Shown: piece by piece, positions 27,497 through 37,582 of the stretch | How positions within the stretch are numbered: the stretch's first letter is position 1 | Layout of the letters: each line of letters opens with the position of its first letter | Assembly (NCBI GenBank): GCA_017885655.1 | Contig: JAFNFQ010000027.1 | Coordinates: 1 to 53,714, forward strand | Origin: Methanobacteriota archaeon | GTDB taxonomy: Archaea; Thermoplasmatota; Thermoplasmata; RBG-16-68-12; JAFNFQ01 | Length of the DNA: 53,714 bases | Direction of reading: 5' to 3' | The notes under the pieces: model-generated | Database searches by the model: none | What the model was told of the DNA's origin: nothing | What the model saw: only the letters and a program-made list of their open reading frames with translations | Program-made: the position numbers and the translations under genes

Positions 27497-28206
27497 GGGC
27501 CTGCACCCGTCAGCATCCTCAGGATCGGCAGCAGCTCCCCCATGGACCTCAGCTGGTAGTCCGCCTCCGCGGACGGTGCAGGGGCCAGGTGGGCGGCCTT
27601 CATGCCGACGGCTTTCGCCCCCCGTACATCCCTCTCGAGCGAGTCGCCGACAAGAATCGCCTCTCCGGCCTCGCATCTGGATTTCTTGAGGGCGGCATAG
27701 AACATCTTGGGGTTCGGCTTGCCCACGCCGACCGCCTGGGACGTCGTCACCGAATCTAGGAGGGGCCTGATGCGAAGGCTGTCGACGAGCATCGCCGCCC
27801 AATCCTCGTCCACGTCGGATAGGATGCCCACGTGGAGGCCCAGCAGCTTGGCGCCGCGCAGCACGTCCATCGCCCCCGCCGCCAGCCTCACCCCCTTCCT
27901 GTAGGTCGCCTTGTAGGTCTTCATGAACCACTCCGAGTCCCTGTTGCCGATGTCGATGCCCAGCTCCGCCATCTGCTCCCGATACGCCTCCTCCGTGAGC
28001 TCCAGTATCGGCTTCCAGTGCTGGGCCTGCGACGGTTCGAACCTCTCAAGGTGCTGGACGATGCGCCTGTGCAGCTCCTCGACGGAGATATCCAATCCGT
28101 AGCGCGCCTTCGCGGCCTCTAAAACGAGAAGGTGCGAGGACTTGTCAGCCTTCATGTCCAGGAGAGTCCCGCCCATGTCGAAGAATACTGCCTTGAGCCT
28201 GCCCAT
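27493..28206 (-). CDS. HAD-superfamily hydrolase
   Basis: AVFFDMGGTLLDMKAD, VGILSDVDEDW, AILVGDSLERDVRGAKAVGMKA. Confidence 0.88.
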   Translation of the reverse strand: MGRLKAVFFDMGGTLLDMKADKSSHLLVLEAAKARYGLDISVEELHRRIVQHLERFEPSQAQHWKPILELTEEAYREQMAELGIDIGNRDSEWFMKTYKATYRKGVRLAAGAMDVLRGAKLLGLHVGILSDVDEDWAAMLVDSLRIRPLLDSVTTSQAVGVGKPNPKMFYAALKKSRCEAGEAILVGDSLERDVRGAKAVGMKAAHLAPAPSAEADYQLRSMGELLPILRMLTGAGP

Positions 28207-28218
28207 CCAATCAACCGC

Positions 28219-29457
28219 CTAGGTGCCCTCTGACCAGCTCGACATGTAGTGTTTCTGCTCCGCGGTGAGCTGGTCGACCTCGAGGCCCCATGTTGCCAGC
28301 CTGACGCGGGCGACTTTCTCGTCGATCTCAGGCGGCACGGGGTGCACTCCAGGCTTCAGCTGATTGCGATGCTCAGCGAGATGGGCCACGCACAGAGCTT
28401 GGATCGAGAAGCTCATGTCCATGATCTCGACCGGATGGCCCTGGCCCGCCGCCAGGTTGACCAGCCTGCCCTCCGCCAGAAGGTAGGCCCGCCTTCCATC
28501 CTTCAGCGTGTACTCCTCCACGGAGTCCCTGACCTGCCGCTTCGACTTCGACAGCTTCTGGAGATCGCGCTTCGATATCTCGTTGTCGAAGTGCCCCGCG
28601 TTCGCGAGCACGACACCGTCCTTCAGAGAGGGAATGTGCTTCCTCGAGACGATGTCTTTGCACCCGGTCGCCGATACGACGAAATCTGCGTCCTTCACCG
28701 CCATCGCCATCGGCGCGACCTCGAACCCGTCGAGGTGCGCTTCGATCGCCTTGACAGGGTCGACCTCCGTGACGACGACGCGTGCGCCCATCCCCCGCGC
28801 CCTCATCGCGATTCCCCTGCCGCACCACCCGTATCCCGCCACGATAAACTTCCTGCCCGCGATGAGCAGGTTAGTTGCGGTCATGATGCCGTCGAACGTG
28901 CTCTGCCCGGTACCGTAGCGGTTGTCGAAGAAGTGCTTCATCTTCGCGTCGTTCACATCGATGACAGGGAATTTGAGTTTGCCTTCTGCCGCCATCGCTT
29001 TGAGCCTGTTGATGCCCGTCGTCGTCTCCTCGTTCGCCCCGACGACCTCATCAAGGAGTTCCTTCCTGTCGGTGTGAAGCAGGAATATCAGGTCGCCGCC
29101 ATCGTCCACGACCAGCTGTGGCTTCAGGTCGAGGACCTTGTTGAGGTTCTCGTAGTACTCCTTTGTGCTCTCGTGCTTCCTCGCGTAGGTCTCGAGGTCG
29201 TACTTCTTGTTCAGTGCCTGCGAGACCGAGTCGTCGGTGGAGAGCGGGTTGCACGACGCGAGCCGGACCCGGGCTCCCGCCTCCTTGAGCGTCAAGGCCA
29301 AGACGGCGGTCTTCGCCTCGGTGTGCAGCGCCATCCCGATCCGCAGCCCTCTCAGCGTGCGTTTGCGGACAAGTTCCACGCGGGCAGCGCTGAGCACGGC
29401 CATGTGCGCCCTCGCCCATTCAATCCGGTCCACTCCTCTGGCGGCAAGGTCTTCCAT
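28219..29457 (-). CDS. ahcY: Adenosylhomocysteinase
   Basis: RIGMALHTEAKTAVLALTLKEAGA, NRYGTGQSTFDGIMTATN, VAGYGWCGRGIAMRARGMGA. Confidence 0.95.
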   Translation of the reverse strand: MEDLAARGVDRIEWARAHMAVLSAARVELVRKRTLRGLRIGMALHTEAKTAVLALTLKEAGARVRLASCNPLSTDDSVSQALNKKYDLETYARKHESTKEYYENLNKVLDLKPQLVVDDGGDLIFLLHTDRKELLDEVVGANEETTTGINRLKAMAAEGKLKFPVIDVNDAKMKHFFDNRYGTGQSTFDGIMTATNLLIAGRKFIVAGYGWCGRGIAMRARGMGARVVVTEVDPVKAIEAHLDGFEVAPMAMAVKDADFVVSATGCKDIVSRKHIPSLKDGVVLANAGHFDNEISKRDLQKLSKSKRQVRDSVEEYTLKDGRRAYLLAEGRLVNLAAGQGHPVEIMDMSFSIQALCVAHLAEHRNQLKPGVHPVPPEIDEKVARVRLATWGLEVDQLTAEQKHYMSSWSEGT

Positions 29458-29607
29458 GCGCGAGCCATGGCGGGGACTCGATTTCACACTTTCGGTCGCG
29501 AATCGGAGCTTCCGTCGCGAGCTATGGCGGGATTCACCGAGCGGGCTGGTGCTAGTGGAAACCGCTGGTCGAACCTGATCGAGTCTGCCTGCAGCCGCTC
29601 TGCGACA

Positions 29608-31968
29608 TCAGTCGGAGTCCTTGCGGCGGGTGCGCCTGGCCATCCCGTAGGAGAACGCCAGCACAGCCACGACAGCAACGATCACGATGACGTCCAGCCC
29701 CGGGGTGGGGGGCGGAGTGCCAACCTTCGAGACGATGATGCCCAGCGAGGTCGTCTTGTCCTCGTAACCAGGATATGTCGCCTTGATCCGCAGGGCGAAG
29801 TTGACGTCAGTGTTCACATTAGCCTTGAACCTCGTCGTGAACCGGCCGATGGCGTTCGTAAAGCCCTGATACTCCGTGAGCTGCTCGCCAATCCCATCGG
29901 GGACTATCGTTATGGTGATATTCACGCCCGCAATCTTGTAGGAGGAATTCAGGCTGTCCGTGACCTCGATGAGCAGCTCGATCTCCTCGTTGGACTCGAG
30001 GTTCCTCTTGTTCGGCGTCAGGGCGATTCCGACCTCCATCTTGCCCAAGCCAGGATAGACGGCGATTGCCGTTTGGCCCCATGTCTCCGTGTGCCCTGCC
30101 TTCGTCACGCGGGCCGTGAGGAACACGTCCGTGACCTGATCGACCACTGCGGCCGTATACGATGTCCTGTACCATCCCAGGGAGTCGGTCATCCCGATTG
30201 CGCTGCCTAAGACTCCACCTGTGACTATTATTTCCACATCGGCTCCGGTGATCGCCCCGCTCTCGTTCGTAACAGCGACCTGGACCGTCGTCGACTCTCC
30301 GGAATTCAATCTGCTTCCCTGCTTCAGTATTGAGACATCCACGGTCATGGATCCTCGTGGAATCGCATGGAGGTTGTAGAATGACCAGAAGTTGTTGATG
30401 CCGCCGAGCTGGTTGACCCAGCCCTCGTAGACGAGCTTGTCGAACACATACACGGCCTTCATGTGCAGGATCGGGGCAGACGGCACGTCCGTCGCAATCC
30501 AGTTTTGCGCGTCCTTCGCCGCTTTCTGGCGGACCGTAATATCCAAGGAGTTCTCAATGGTGTCGAGGTAACCGTTCATGGTCGGGCTGTCGTAATTGAA
30601 ATAGTTGGCAGCGCCAGTCGAGTAGAAGTAATCCCTGAGGAAATTCGGGTCGAGAGCGCCGTTTAGTGTGCCCAAGTACAGAGTGAAGGTGCCGCTCTGC
30701 ACCTCGCTCATGATTTGAGCAGTCGTGTCCATCGATCTCTCACTTATCCTCAGTCCGATGCTTTGGATGTCGTTTATCAGGGTGTCTTTGAATGAAGGGA
30801 TCTCCGTCTTGAGGTCGAGCAGAGTAAGATTGAGCGCCTGACCGTTCGGCTTTTCCCGCCATCCGTCGAAGTTCCAGTCCATGTAGCCGGCCGCTTCGAG
30901 GTCCGCGTTTATCGCGTCGAATATCTTCGTTTCGGTGTTGCCAACAATCTGCCGCGGCACCCTGTATTTCGGGATGCTGGTGTTGAACCAGTAGGTGTTA
31001 TAATGGCTGATGAAGCTGTCAGCCATCTCGCTTTTCGCCACTATTGGGTTCTTGAATGTGCCTGCGAATCCGTCGCGGTCAATTGCTTTCGTGATTGCGA
31101 GTCTGACGGCCGGATCGGAGAGTGGAGATGATGGTGCATCGTTCATCCCCATGGAGATGACTGTGAGTCCCGGATTCTGTGAGTTGAAGAGATGCGGCAG
31201 ACGCTTGTCCTCGTCTGTCTCAACTATCCTCTTGCCACATGGCCAATTGATGCTGTTCACATCGCTGTCGCTCAGAGCCATGCCCATGAACGTTGCCTTC
31301 CTGTCGATGAAGGCGCACGCCGCCAGACTCATATTCGAGTAGTAGTCGTACCTGATGTAGTCGAGGTACGGCCGGCCCCGCCAGTGGTTCAGGTTGGCGG
31401 CGATGGTGAAGTGATCCGGTGAGGTGGTGTCGTTCGCGTAATAGGGCCCGCTGTAACTCAGTGCCGTGGGCTGACTATTCTTGTGTGTGATCGGGAGGTA
31501 GATGCCCTCACCCATGAAACGCCCGCCGCCGGACGTCAAGGTTATTGTCACCGTACCAGCACCCGGCGAAGCAGTGTACCCTGCTAGCCCGTAGTTGTAG
31601 ACGATGTCGTCCACTGTGAGATTGGTCGCATCCGACCACTTGACGCTTGACCGTATCTGGAACGTTATCGTGTGCGCGATGTCGTTCACGGTCCAGCTTG
31701 AAGCGAGCCAAGGCTCCGGCAGATAGTCATCAGACGACATCCTGGCCAGTGAGTCGTACACCAGCTGGTGGACGATCTGGCTGGACGTGCCTGTGTCCGC
31801 CGGATTATCGGAAACGGTGTCCGTATCAAGTATGGCGACCCTGATGCTCCCGCCAAACTCGCCGCCCGACGGTATGTCCGCGGCAACGGTACGGCTCATG
31901 AATGGCGAGACGAGCAGGGCAATCGAAAGCGCGAGCACCACGAATCTAGACGGGGAAACCAGGGACAA
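29608..31968 (-). CDS. Extracellular solute-binding protein family 5 with C-terminal Ig-like repeats and TM anchor; TTG start proposed
   Basis: Signal-like FVVLALSIALLVSPF, SBP_bac_5-like EPWLASSWTVNDIAHTITFQIRSSVKWSDATNLTVDDI; TM GLDVIVIVAVVAVLAFSYGMARRTRRK; TATA-like TTATATAA near 32020. Confidence 0.8.
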   Translation of the reverse strand: MSLVSPSRFVVLALSIALLVSPFMSRTVAADIPSGGEFGGSIRVAILDTDTVSDNPADTGTSSQIVHQLVYDSLARMSSDDYLPEPWLASSWTVNDIAHTITFQIRSSVKWSDATNLTVDDIVYNYGLAGYTASPGAGTVTITLTSGGGRFMGEGIYLPITHKNSQPTALSYSGPYYANDTTSPDHFTIAANLNHWRGRPYLDYIRYDYYSNMSLAACAFIDRKATFMGMALSDSDVNSINWPCGKRIVETDEDKRLPHLFNSQNPGLTVISMGMNDAPSSPLSDPAVRLAITKAIDRDGFAGTFKNPIVAKSEMADSFISHYNTYWFNTSIPKYRVPRQIVGNTETKIFDAINADLEAAGYMDWNFDGWREKPNGQALNLTLLDLKTEIPSFKDTLINDIQSIGLRISERSMDTTAQIMSEVQSGTFTLYLGTLNGALDPNFLRDYFYSTGAANYFNYDSPTMNGYLDTIENSLDITVRQKAAKDAQNWIATDVPSAPILHMKAVYVFDKLVYEGWVNQLGGINNFWSFYNLHAIPRGSMTVDVSILKQGSRLNSGESTTVQVAVTNESGAITGADVEIIVTGGVLGSAIGMTDSLGWYRTSYTAAVVDQVTDVFLTARVTKAGHTETWGQTAIAVYPGLGKMEVGIALTPNKRNLESNEEIELLIEVTDSLNSSYKIAGVNITITIVPDGIGEQLTEYQGFTNAIGRFTTRFKANVNTDVNFALRIKATYPGYEDKTTSLGIIVSKVGTPPPTPGLDVIVIVAVVAVLAFSYGMARRTRRKDSD

Positions 31969-32060
31969 CAGCTTCCTCTCCTCCCCTGAGGTATGGATGG
32001 GCGAGCGTAGTGCCTCGGAGCTTATATAATGTTTGCGAGCAGGCTTTACGCCCCACCCAA

Positions 32061-32522
32061 TCACGGGAGTATATAATAAATTTCTGTCAATGTCAACATG
32101 GAGAACACCAGCCACGCCGCCACTATGATTGCCGTCGCGATCAGCACGTTTCGGCGGACTCCATCCGGCATATCTGGCCTCATGATTGCCACAATCCAAC
32201 CCAACAGGACGAGAAGCACCACGCCGACCGCTAGGAGAACATGGCCGGCGAAGGTCAGCCTCGCAATCAGTCTATCGTAGTCCGCGTGCGGGCTCGATGA
32301 AGGCCTTTCGATAATCCCACGCGCTTCCAGGAGAATCGTTCCGATGAGCACCAGGACCGCAGCGGTGATGAGCATCGCCAAAACTATCCCGTTGCCGGGC
32401 TTGGGCTGCGAGGGTTTCGGAGCGTAGGGTGTTCCGAACTGCTGCGCAGGGATTCTTTCCATGTGGGGCGGCTCTATGCCTTGGGGTTCTCCTTCCATTG
32501 CATCACCATTTAGGGGAAACAT
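32061..32522 (-). CDS. Membrane protein of unknown function
   Basis: Proline-rich N-terminus then three hydrophobic segments. Confidence 0.55.
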   Translation of the reverse strand: MFPLNGDAMEGEPQGIEPPHMERIPAQQFGTPYAPKPSQPKPGNGIVLAMLITAAVLVLIGTILLEARGIIERPSSSPHADYDRLIARLTFAGHVLLAVGVVLLVLLGWIVAIMRPDMPDGVRRNVLIATAIIVAAWLVFSMLTLTEIYYILP

Positions 32523-32544
32523 GAACGAGCCTATGAAACTTGCC

Positions 32545-33483
32545 CTAGATTCGGCGGCTTAACCTCGCGATTCCCTCCGCCAGGGACACTCTTGGCTCGA
32601 AACCGAGCAAACGGCGCGCCTTCGCGATGCTCGCGCAGGAATCCCTCACTTCCCCCTTTCTCGCCGTCACGAACTTGGGCTGCAGCTTCGAACCCGTGGC
32701 GGTTCTGATCATGTCAAGGAGTGCGATTACACTGACAGCCTTTCCGGATCCTATGTTGAACTCCTCCCCGCTGACCCCTTTCCGTTCTGCTGCGAGCAGA
32801 AATGCGGTGACCACGTCGTTGACGTGAACGAAATCTCTGGTCTGCTTGCCATCACCATTGACCACAGGTCTCTTTCCGTCAGCAATCGCGCCTAGAAACT
32901 TCGGGATGACCGAGGCGTATCCGCCGACCGCCGCTTGCCTCGCGCCGTAGATGTTGAACAACCTCAGCGACACCGTCTTCAACCCGTGATCCTCGCGATA
33001 GACTCGACACAGAGCCTCTCCGAGAACCTTCGTCACCGCATAAGGCGAAACCGGTCTCAGCGGGCTCCTCTCCGTCTTCCTGGCGGGCCCTTCCTCGGCA
33101 TATACAGCCGCGCTCGAGGGGAAGATGAAGCGCTTGACATCGTGTCGCCTCGCGGCCTCCAATGCTTGAATCAGTCCCGCCACGTTCGCGCGGGCATACA
33201 ACTCCGGCCTCTCGATGCTCTCCGCCACGGAGACCTTCGCCGCCATGTGGAACACAACGTCGGCACCATTGATTGCGGCATCCATGGCTTTGGGATTGAG
33301 TATGCTCGCACGCCTGAAATCCACCCTGTCCTTGACCGCCGAGAGGTTCCGCCGACTTCCGTTGCTGAGATCATCGACGACCCGCACCCGCCACTTCCTT
33401 CTCACAAGCTCCTCGACGAGATGCGAGCCCAGGAAACCCGCCCCGCCGGTGACCACGGCCGTTCTCTCAGGCATGCTCGGCAA
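32545..33483 (-). CDS. NAD-dependent epimerase/dehydratase (UDP-glucose 4-epimerase-like)
   Basis: VVTGGAGFLGSHLVEELVRR, SSAAVYAEE, SPYAVTKVLGEAL. Confidence 0.93.
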   Translation of the reverse strand: MPSMPERTAVVTGGAGFLGSHLVEELVRRKWRVRVVDDLSNGSRRNLSAVKDRVDFRRASILNPKAMDAAINGADVVFHMAAKVSVAESIERPELYARANVAGLIQALEAARRHDVKRFIFPSSAAVYAEEGPARKTERSPLRPVSPYAVTKVLGEALCRVYREDHGLKTVSLRLFNIYGARQAAVGGYASVIPKFLGAIADGKRPVVNGDGKQTRDFVHVNDVVTAFLLAAERKGVSGEEFNIGSGKAVSVIALLDMIRTATGSKLQPKFVTARKGEVRDSCASIAKARRLLGFEPRVSLAEGIARLSRRI

Positions 33484-33600
33484 ACATAATCCGCGCGCTA
33501 CTTAAATCCGGCCCTTGAAAGGAGGAATTCGGAGGCTCGCGTCAATCCGACAGGCATTAGTGCTAGAGCTGCATGGACGGCGGAAGGAGCTGAGGCGCAG

Positions 33601-34713
33601 ATGGCACAGCAACCTTTCACATGGACCCAGAGCGACCTCACGTGGCTGGAGAAGGACTACCTCGGCGAGTTCTCTGCGCAATGGATGTATGCGAAGCTGG
33701 CCGAGATGGACAAGGATGCTAAGCGCGCCGCGTACATGCGGAGGCTCGCGGACTACGAGAAGGACCACGCCGGGACATGGAAGGACTTGATGCAGAGCTT
33801 GGGACACCCGTTGCCGAGAACGAGGCGCACCGCCAACGACAGAATCCTCATCGCCCTCGCTCGCGTGTTCGGCCCGGGGGCGGTGCTCCCCATCCTCCAC
33901 AAGGGCGAGGTCGAGGGGATAGCCAAGTACAGGAAACAGCAGGAGATGTGGAAGGATCCGATGGCGCAGGCCGCCTTCGCCAAGGTGCTGCCCGACGAGG
34001 TGTCGCACGAGGTCGACCTGTTCACCGAGATGGGCAGGGAATCTGCGTCTGGAGGCGCCTTGAGAAGCATGATACTCGGCGCGAACGACGGCTTCGGCAG
34101 CATACTTGCCCTCGTGGCGGGGGTGACGGGAGCCATCAGCAACAGCGTCACCATATTCATCGCCGGCTTGGCGGGCCTTGTGGCGGGGGCAGCGTCGATG
34201 GCGGCGTCAAACTACGTGTCCATCAAGGCGGAGCAGGAAGTGCAGTCCTCCAGGATCCGCCTCGAGAGCCAGGCGATCGAAGTCTCGCCGGATACGAAGC
34301 GCGCGCAATTGAAGACGGCCTACATCAAGAAGGGGCTCACGGAGCAGGAAGCCGATACCGTGGCAAATCGCCTTGCCGAGAATCGAAAGGAGTTTCTGAA
34401 GGCGGTGGTCGCCGAGCAGCACGGAGTCGCGAACCTCGATCTCCAGAAGCCGTTGCGTCTCGCAATGTACACGGGGCTTGCATTCATGCTTGCAGGCATC
34501 GTGCCGATAGTCCCCTTCCTGTTTCTGTCCCCGCTGCCGGGAATCGAGGCCTCGGTCGCGTTCACATGCACGGCGCTCTTCTTCGCCGGCGTGATCCGCT
34601 CTCTTTCGACACTGAAGCCATTCATCAGGAGCGGGGTCGAAATGGTCTTGATTGGACTGGGCGCGTCTGCCGTCACCTATTTGGTCGGGTTGGTCGTCGG
34701 CGTCGCCGTATAG
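33601..34713 (+). CDS. Ferritin-like domain fused to VIT1/CCC1-type transporter
   Basis: Two ExxH motifs (YEKDHAGTW, DEVSHEVDLF) followed by MILGANDGFGSILALVAGVTGA and C-terminal TM segments. Confidence 0.85.
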   Translation: MAQQPFTWTQSDLTWLEKDYLGEFSAQWMYAKLAEMDKDAKRAAYMRRLADYEKDHAGTWKDLMQSLGHPLPRTRRTANDRILIALARVFGPGAVLPILHKGEVEGIAKYRKQQEMWKDPMAQAAFAKVLPDEVSHEVDLFTEMGRESASGGALRSMILGANDGFGSILALVAGVTGAISNSVTIFIAGLAGLVAGAASMAASNYVSIKAEQEVQSSRIRLESQAIEVSPDTKRAQLKTAYIKKGLTEQEADTVANRLAENRKEFLKAVVAEQHGVANLDLQKPLRLAMYTGLAFMLAGIVPIVPFLFLSPLPGIEASVAFTCTALFFAGVIRSLSTLKPFIRSGVEMVLIGLGASAVTYLVGLVVGVAV

Positions 34714-35562
34714 TCACGCCCTCAGTATCGCCTCGGCGACTTTCAGTGCCCGAAGAGTCTGCTTCACATCGTGGACCCGGAGCATGCGCGCCCCTCGCAC
34801 CACCGCCATGACCGCCGCCGCCAGACTCCCTTCGAGCCTGTCCGTCACATCGGCCCTCGTAATCGCACCGATGAAGGATTTCCTCGAGGCGCCGATCATC
34901 ACCGGCCGCCCAAGCTTCGCGAGGTCGGGGATGCGGTTGATCAGTTCGAGGTTGTGCTCTACCGTTTTTCCGAAACCTATCCCCGGGTCGATGACGATGG
35001 AGTCTTTCGCGACACCCGCATCCGTCGCGACCTGCATCTGGTCGCGAAGGTAGTCCTTGACGTCCTTGACAACGTCGCGGTAGACCGGATTCTCCTGCAT
35101 GGTCTTCGGTTCCCCGAGCATGTGCATGATCGTCACCGCAACGTGCTCCCTCGCGACCAGATTGACCATCTCCTTGTCCCTCAGGCCGGAGACATCGTTC
35201 ACCATTATCGCTCCCGCCTCGATCGCCTTCCATGCAACCTCGGGCTTCATCGTGTCGATGCTGATCGGCACATCAGTCTCGCGCTCGAGCGCCCTGATGA
35301 CCGGCTCGACCCGCCGCCACTCCTCGTCTGCGGGGACGGAGCTGGAGCCGGGGCGGGTCGATTCACCGCCAACGTCGATGATGTCCGCTCCTTCCTCCAC
35401 GAGCCTCAGAGCGTGCTTGATGGCGGTATCTTGCTCGTGAAACATCCCGCCATCGGAGAAAGAGTCCGGCGTGACATTGACAACTCCCATGATGTGCGCC
35501 CGGGAGAGGATCATCTGCCTGTCCGGAAAGGCGAGCTTGCAGGTTGGCGGGTTCCAGGACAT
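34714..35562 (-). CDS. folP: Dihydropteroate synthase
   Basis: IMGVVNVTPDSFSDGG, DVGGESTRPGSSSVPADEEWRRV, GASRKSFIGAI. Confidence 0.93.
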   Translation of the reverse strand: MSWNPPTCKLAFPDRQMILSRAHIMGVVNVTPDSFSDGGMFHEQDTAIKHALRLVEEGADIIDVGGESTRPGSSSVPADEEWRRVEPVIRALERETDVPISIDTMKPEVAWKAIEAGAIMVNDVSGLRDKEMVNLVAREHVAVTIMHMLGEPKTMQENPVYRDVVKDVKDYLRDQMQVATDAGVAKDSIVIDPGIGFGKTVEHNLELINRIPDLAKLGRPVMIGASRKSFIGAITRADVTDRLEGSLAAAVMAVVRGARMLRVHDVKQTLRALKVAEAILRA

Positions 35563-35629
35563 CGCGGTCGCATCCTCTGGCGGATATAATAATCCTATTT
35601 ATACGGAGACCGCCTTTGCCTCCGCAACC

Positions 35630-37522
35630 ATGCGGATACTATTCATCCATGCGGACTACATGGAGTACGAGGTCAGGGAGAAGACCAAGGACGCCCTGCC
35701 CATCCCCGACGAGCTGAAGCATGGGAAGATCGACGAGGCTCTCGTCTGCTTCATCACGGCAGAGGAGAAAGACGAGAAGGATGTCGGCGGAACGTCCAGA
35801 GCGGCCGTCAAGGAGATCCAGGATGTCGCGAAGACCGTCAAGACGACCCGCGTCGTCGTGTATCCTTACGCGCACCTGAGCCCCTCCCTCGCGAAGGCCG
35901 CGCCCGCAAGGGAGATGTTCGGCCACATCGCCGAGGACCTCGTTGAGGCAGGCTACGAGGTCATGTCCTCGCCCTTCGGCTACTACAAGTCCTTCAAGAT
36001 ATCCTGCAAGGGCCACCCCCTCTCCGAGCTCTCGAGGGAGATCGAGGTGACCGCGGAAGCGAAGAAGGAAGAGGTCTCCGAGGCTGTCAAGGCAGAGGAG
36101 AAGCTCGTCTCCGAGTGGTTCATCCTAGATCCATCAGGAAAACTGTCACCTCTCTCGATCAAAGACGGCAAGGTGGACGGCTTCGACTTCAAGTCTCACG
36201 TGAACCTGGGGAAGTTCGCGATCTACGAGATGGCCAAGAGCAGGGAGGTCAAGGAGGAGCCGCCGCACACCAAAATCATGCGGGAGCTCGAACTCGTCGA
36301 CTACGAGCCCGGCAGCGACCCTGGCAACCTCCGATACTATCCCAAGGGGCGGCTGATCAAGTCGCTCCTCGAGGAAATCACGACTCGCACAATCATCGAC
36401 TACGGCGGCATGGAGATCGAGTCGCCGATCATGTACGACTTCGAGCACCCCGCCCTCAAAAGCTACCTGAACAGGTTCCCCGCCAGGCAGTACGTCCTCG
36501 AGACGCCGAACAAGAAGACCTTTCTAAGGTTCGCCGCGTGCTTCGGACAGTTCCTCATGGCGCACGACATGACCCTGTCGTACAGGCAGATGCCCATGCG
36601 CCTCTACGAGCTCACGCGATACTCGTTCCGTGCGGAGCAGAGGGGAGAGCTGGCGGGCCTCAGGCGCCTGAGGTCCTTCACCATGCCCGACTGCCATGCG
36701 TTCTGCACTGACATGGGGCAGGCCAAGTCCGAGATGCTCGTGCGGTTCGGGGTCGCCATGAGCCTGCTGGGCAACATCGGCTTCTCGGTGCCTGCGGACC
36801 TCGAGCTGAGCATACGCGTCACGAAGGACTTCTGGGAAAACGGGAAGGAGCACGCTCTTGAGATGGCGCGGCGGTGGGGGAAGCCGCTCCTTCTCGAGAT
36901 GTGGGACAGGCAGTTCTTCTACTATGTCATGAAGTACGAAATCAACTTCGTCGACGCGAGCGACAAGGCCGCGGCCCTGACGACCGATCAGATCGACACC
37001 GAGAACGCGAAGAGGTTCGACATCACCTACATCGATGCGGACGGCAAGAGGCAGTTCCCGTACATCCTGCACCTGTCCCCTGCGGGGGCGATCGAGAGGA
37101 ACATCTACGCGCTCCTGGAAAAGGCGTACATGGGGATGAAGGCGGGGAAGGTGCCGATTTTGCCCCTCTGGCTCTCGCCGACGCAGGTGAGACTCGTCCC
37201 CGTCTCGTCAGACCAGCTGGAGTACTGCAAGTCCCTGCTCTCGAGATTCGAGAGTGTGAGGGCGGACCTCGATGACACTGACGACTCGCTGAACAAGAAG
37301 ATACGCAAGGCGGAGAAGGAATGGGTGCCATACATCGCTGTCGTCGGCAGGAAGGAAGTAGAGTCGGGCAAGCTCAACGTCCGCGAGAGGACCGGGAAGG
37401 AACAGACCGAGATGACGGTCGAGGAACTCCAAGCGAGGATCCTCACGGAGACGAAGGGCAGGCCGTTCAAGCCGCTGAGTCTCCCGAAGCCAATCAGTCT
37501 GAGACCAGGGTTCCGCGGATGA
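35630..37522 (+). CDS. thrS: Threonyl-tRNA synthetase, archaeal type
   Basis: MRILFIHADYMEYEVREKTK editing domain, class II core RYSFRAEQRGELAGLRRLRSFTMPDCHAFC, anticodon-binding LPLWLSPTQVRLVPVS. Confidence 0.96.
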   Translation: MRILFIHADYMEYEVREKTKDALPIPDELKHGKIDEALVCFITAEEKDEKDVGGTSRAAVKEIQDVAKTVKTTRVVVYPYAHLSPSLAKAAPAREMFGHIAEDLVEAGYEVMSSPFGYYKSFKISCKGHPLSELSREIEVTAEAKKEEVSEAVKAEEKLVSEWFILDPSGKLSPLSIKDGKVDGFDFKSHVNLGKFAIYEMAKSREVKEEPPHTKIMRELELVDYEPGSDPGNLRYYPKGRLIKSLLEEITTRTIIDYGGMEIESPIMYDFEHPALKSYLNRFPARQYVLETPNKKTFLRFAACFGQFLMAHDMTLSYRQMPMRLYELTRYSFRAEQRGELAGLRRLRSFTMPDCHAFCTDMGQAKSEMLVRFGVAMSLLGNIGFSVPADLELSIRVTKDFWENGKEHALEMARRWGKPLLLEMWDRQFFYYVMKYEINFVDASDKAAALTTDQIDTENAKRFDITYIDADGKRQFPYILHLSPAGAIERNIYALLEKAYMGMKAGKVPILPLWLSPTQVRLVPVSSDQLEYCKSLLSRFESVRADLDDTDDSLNKKIRKAEKEWVPYIAVVGRKEVESGKLNVRERTGKEQTEMTVEELQARILTETKGRPFKPLSLPKPISLRPGFRG

Positions 37523-37582
37523 CCTCCCGACGGCACTTCGTCTGTCAGTGATCAGAAAAAGAGGGGGGGAGGTAGATGATCG

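Noticed and set aside
28249-30210. 653-aa + strand ORF
   Set aside because: Antisense to ahcY and the solute-binding protein; composition is high-GC shadow-frame sequence (R/D/H/V-rich) with no motif
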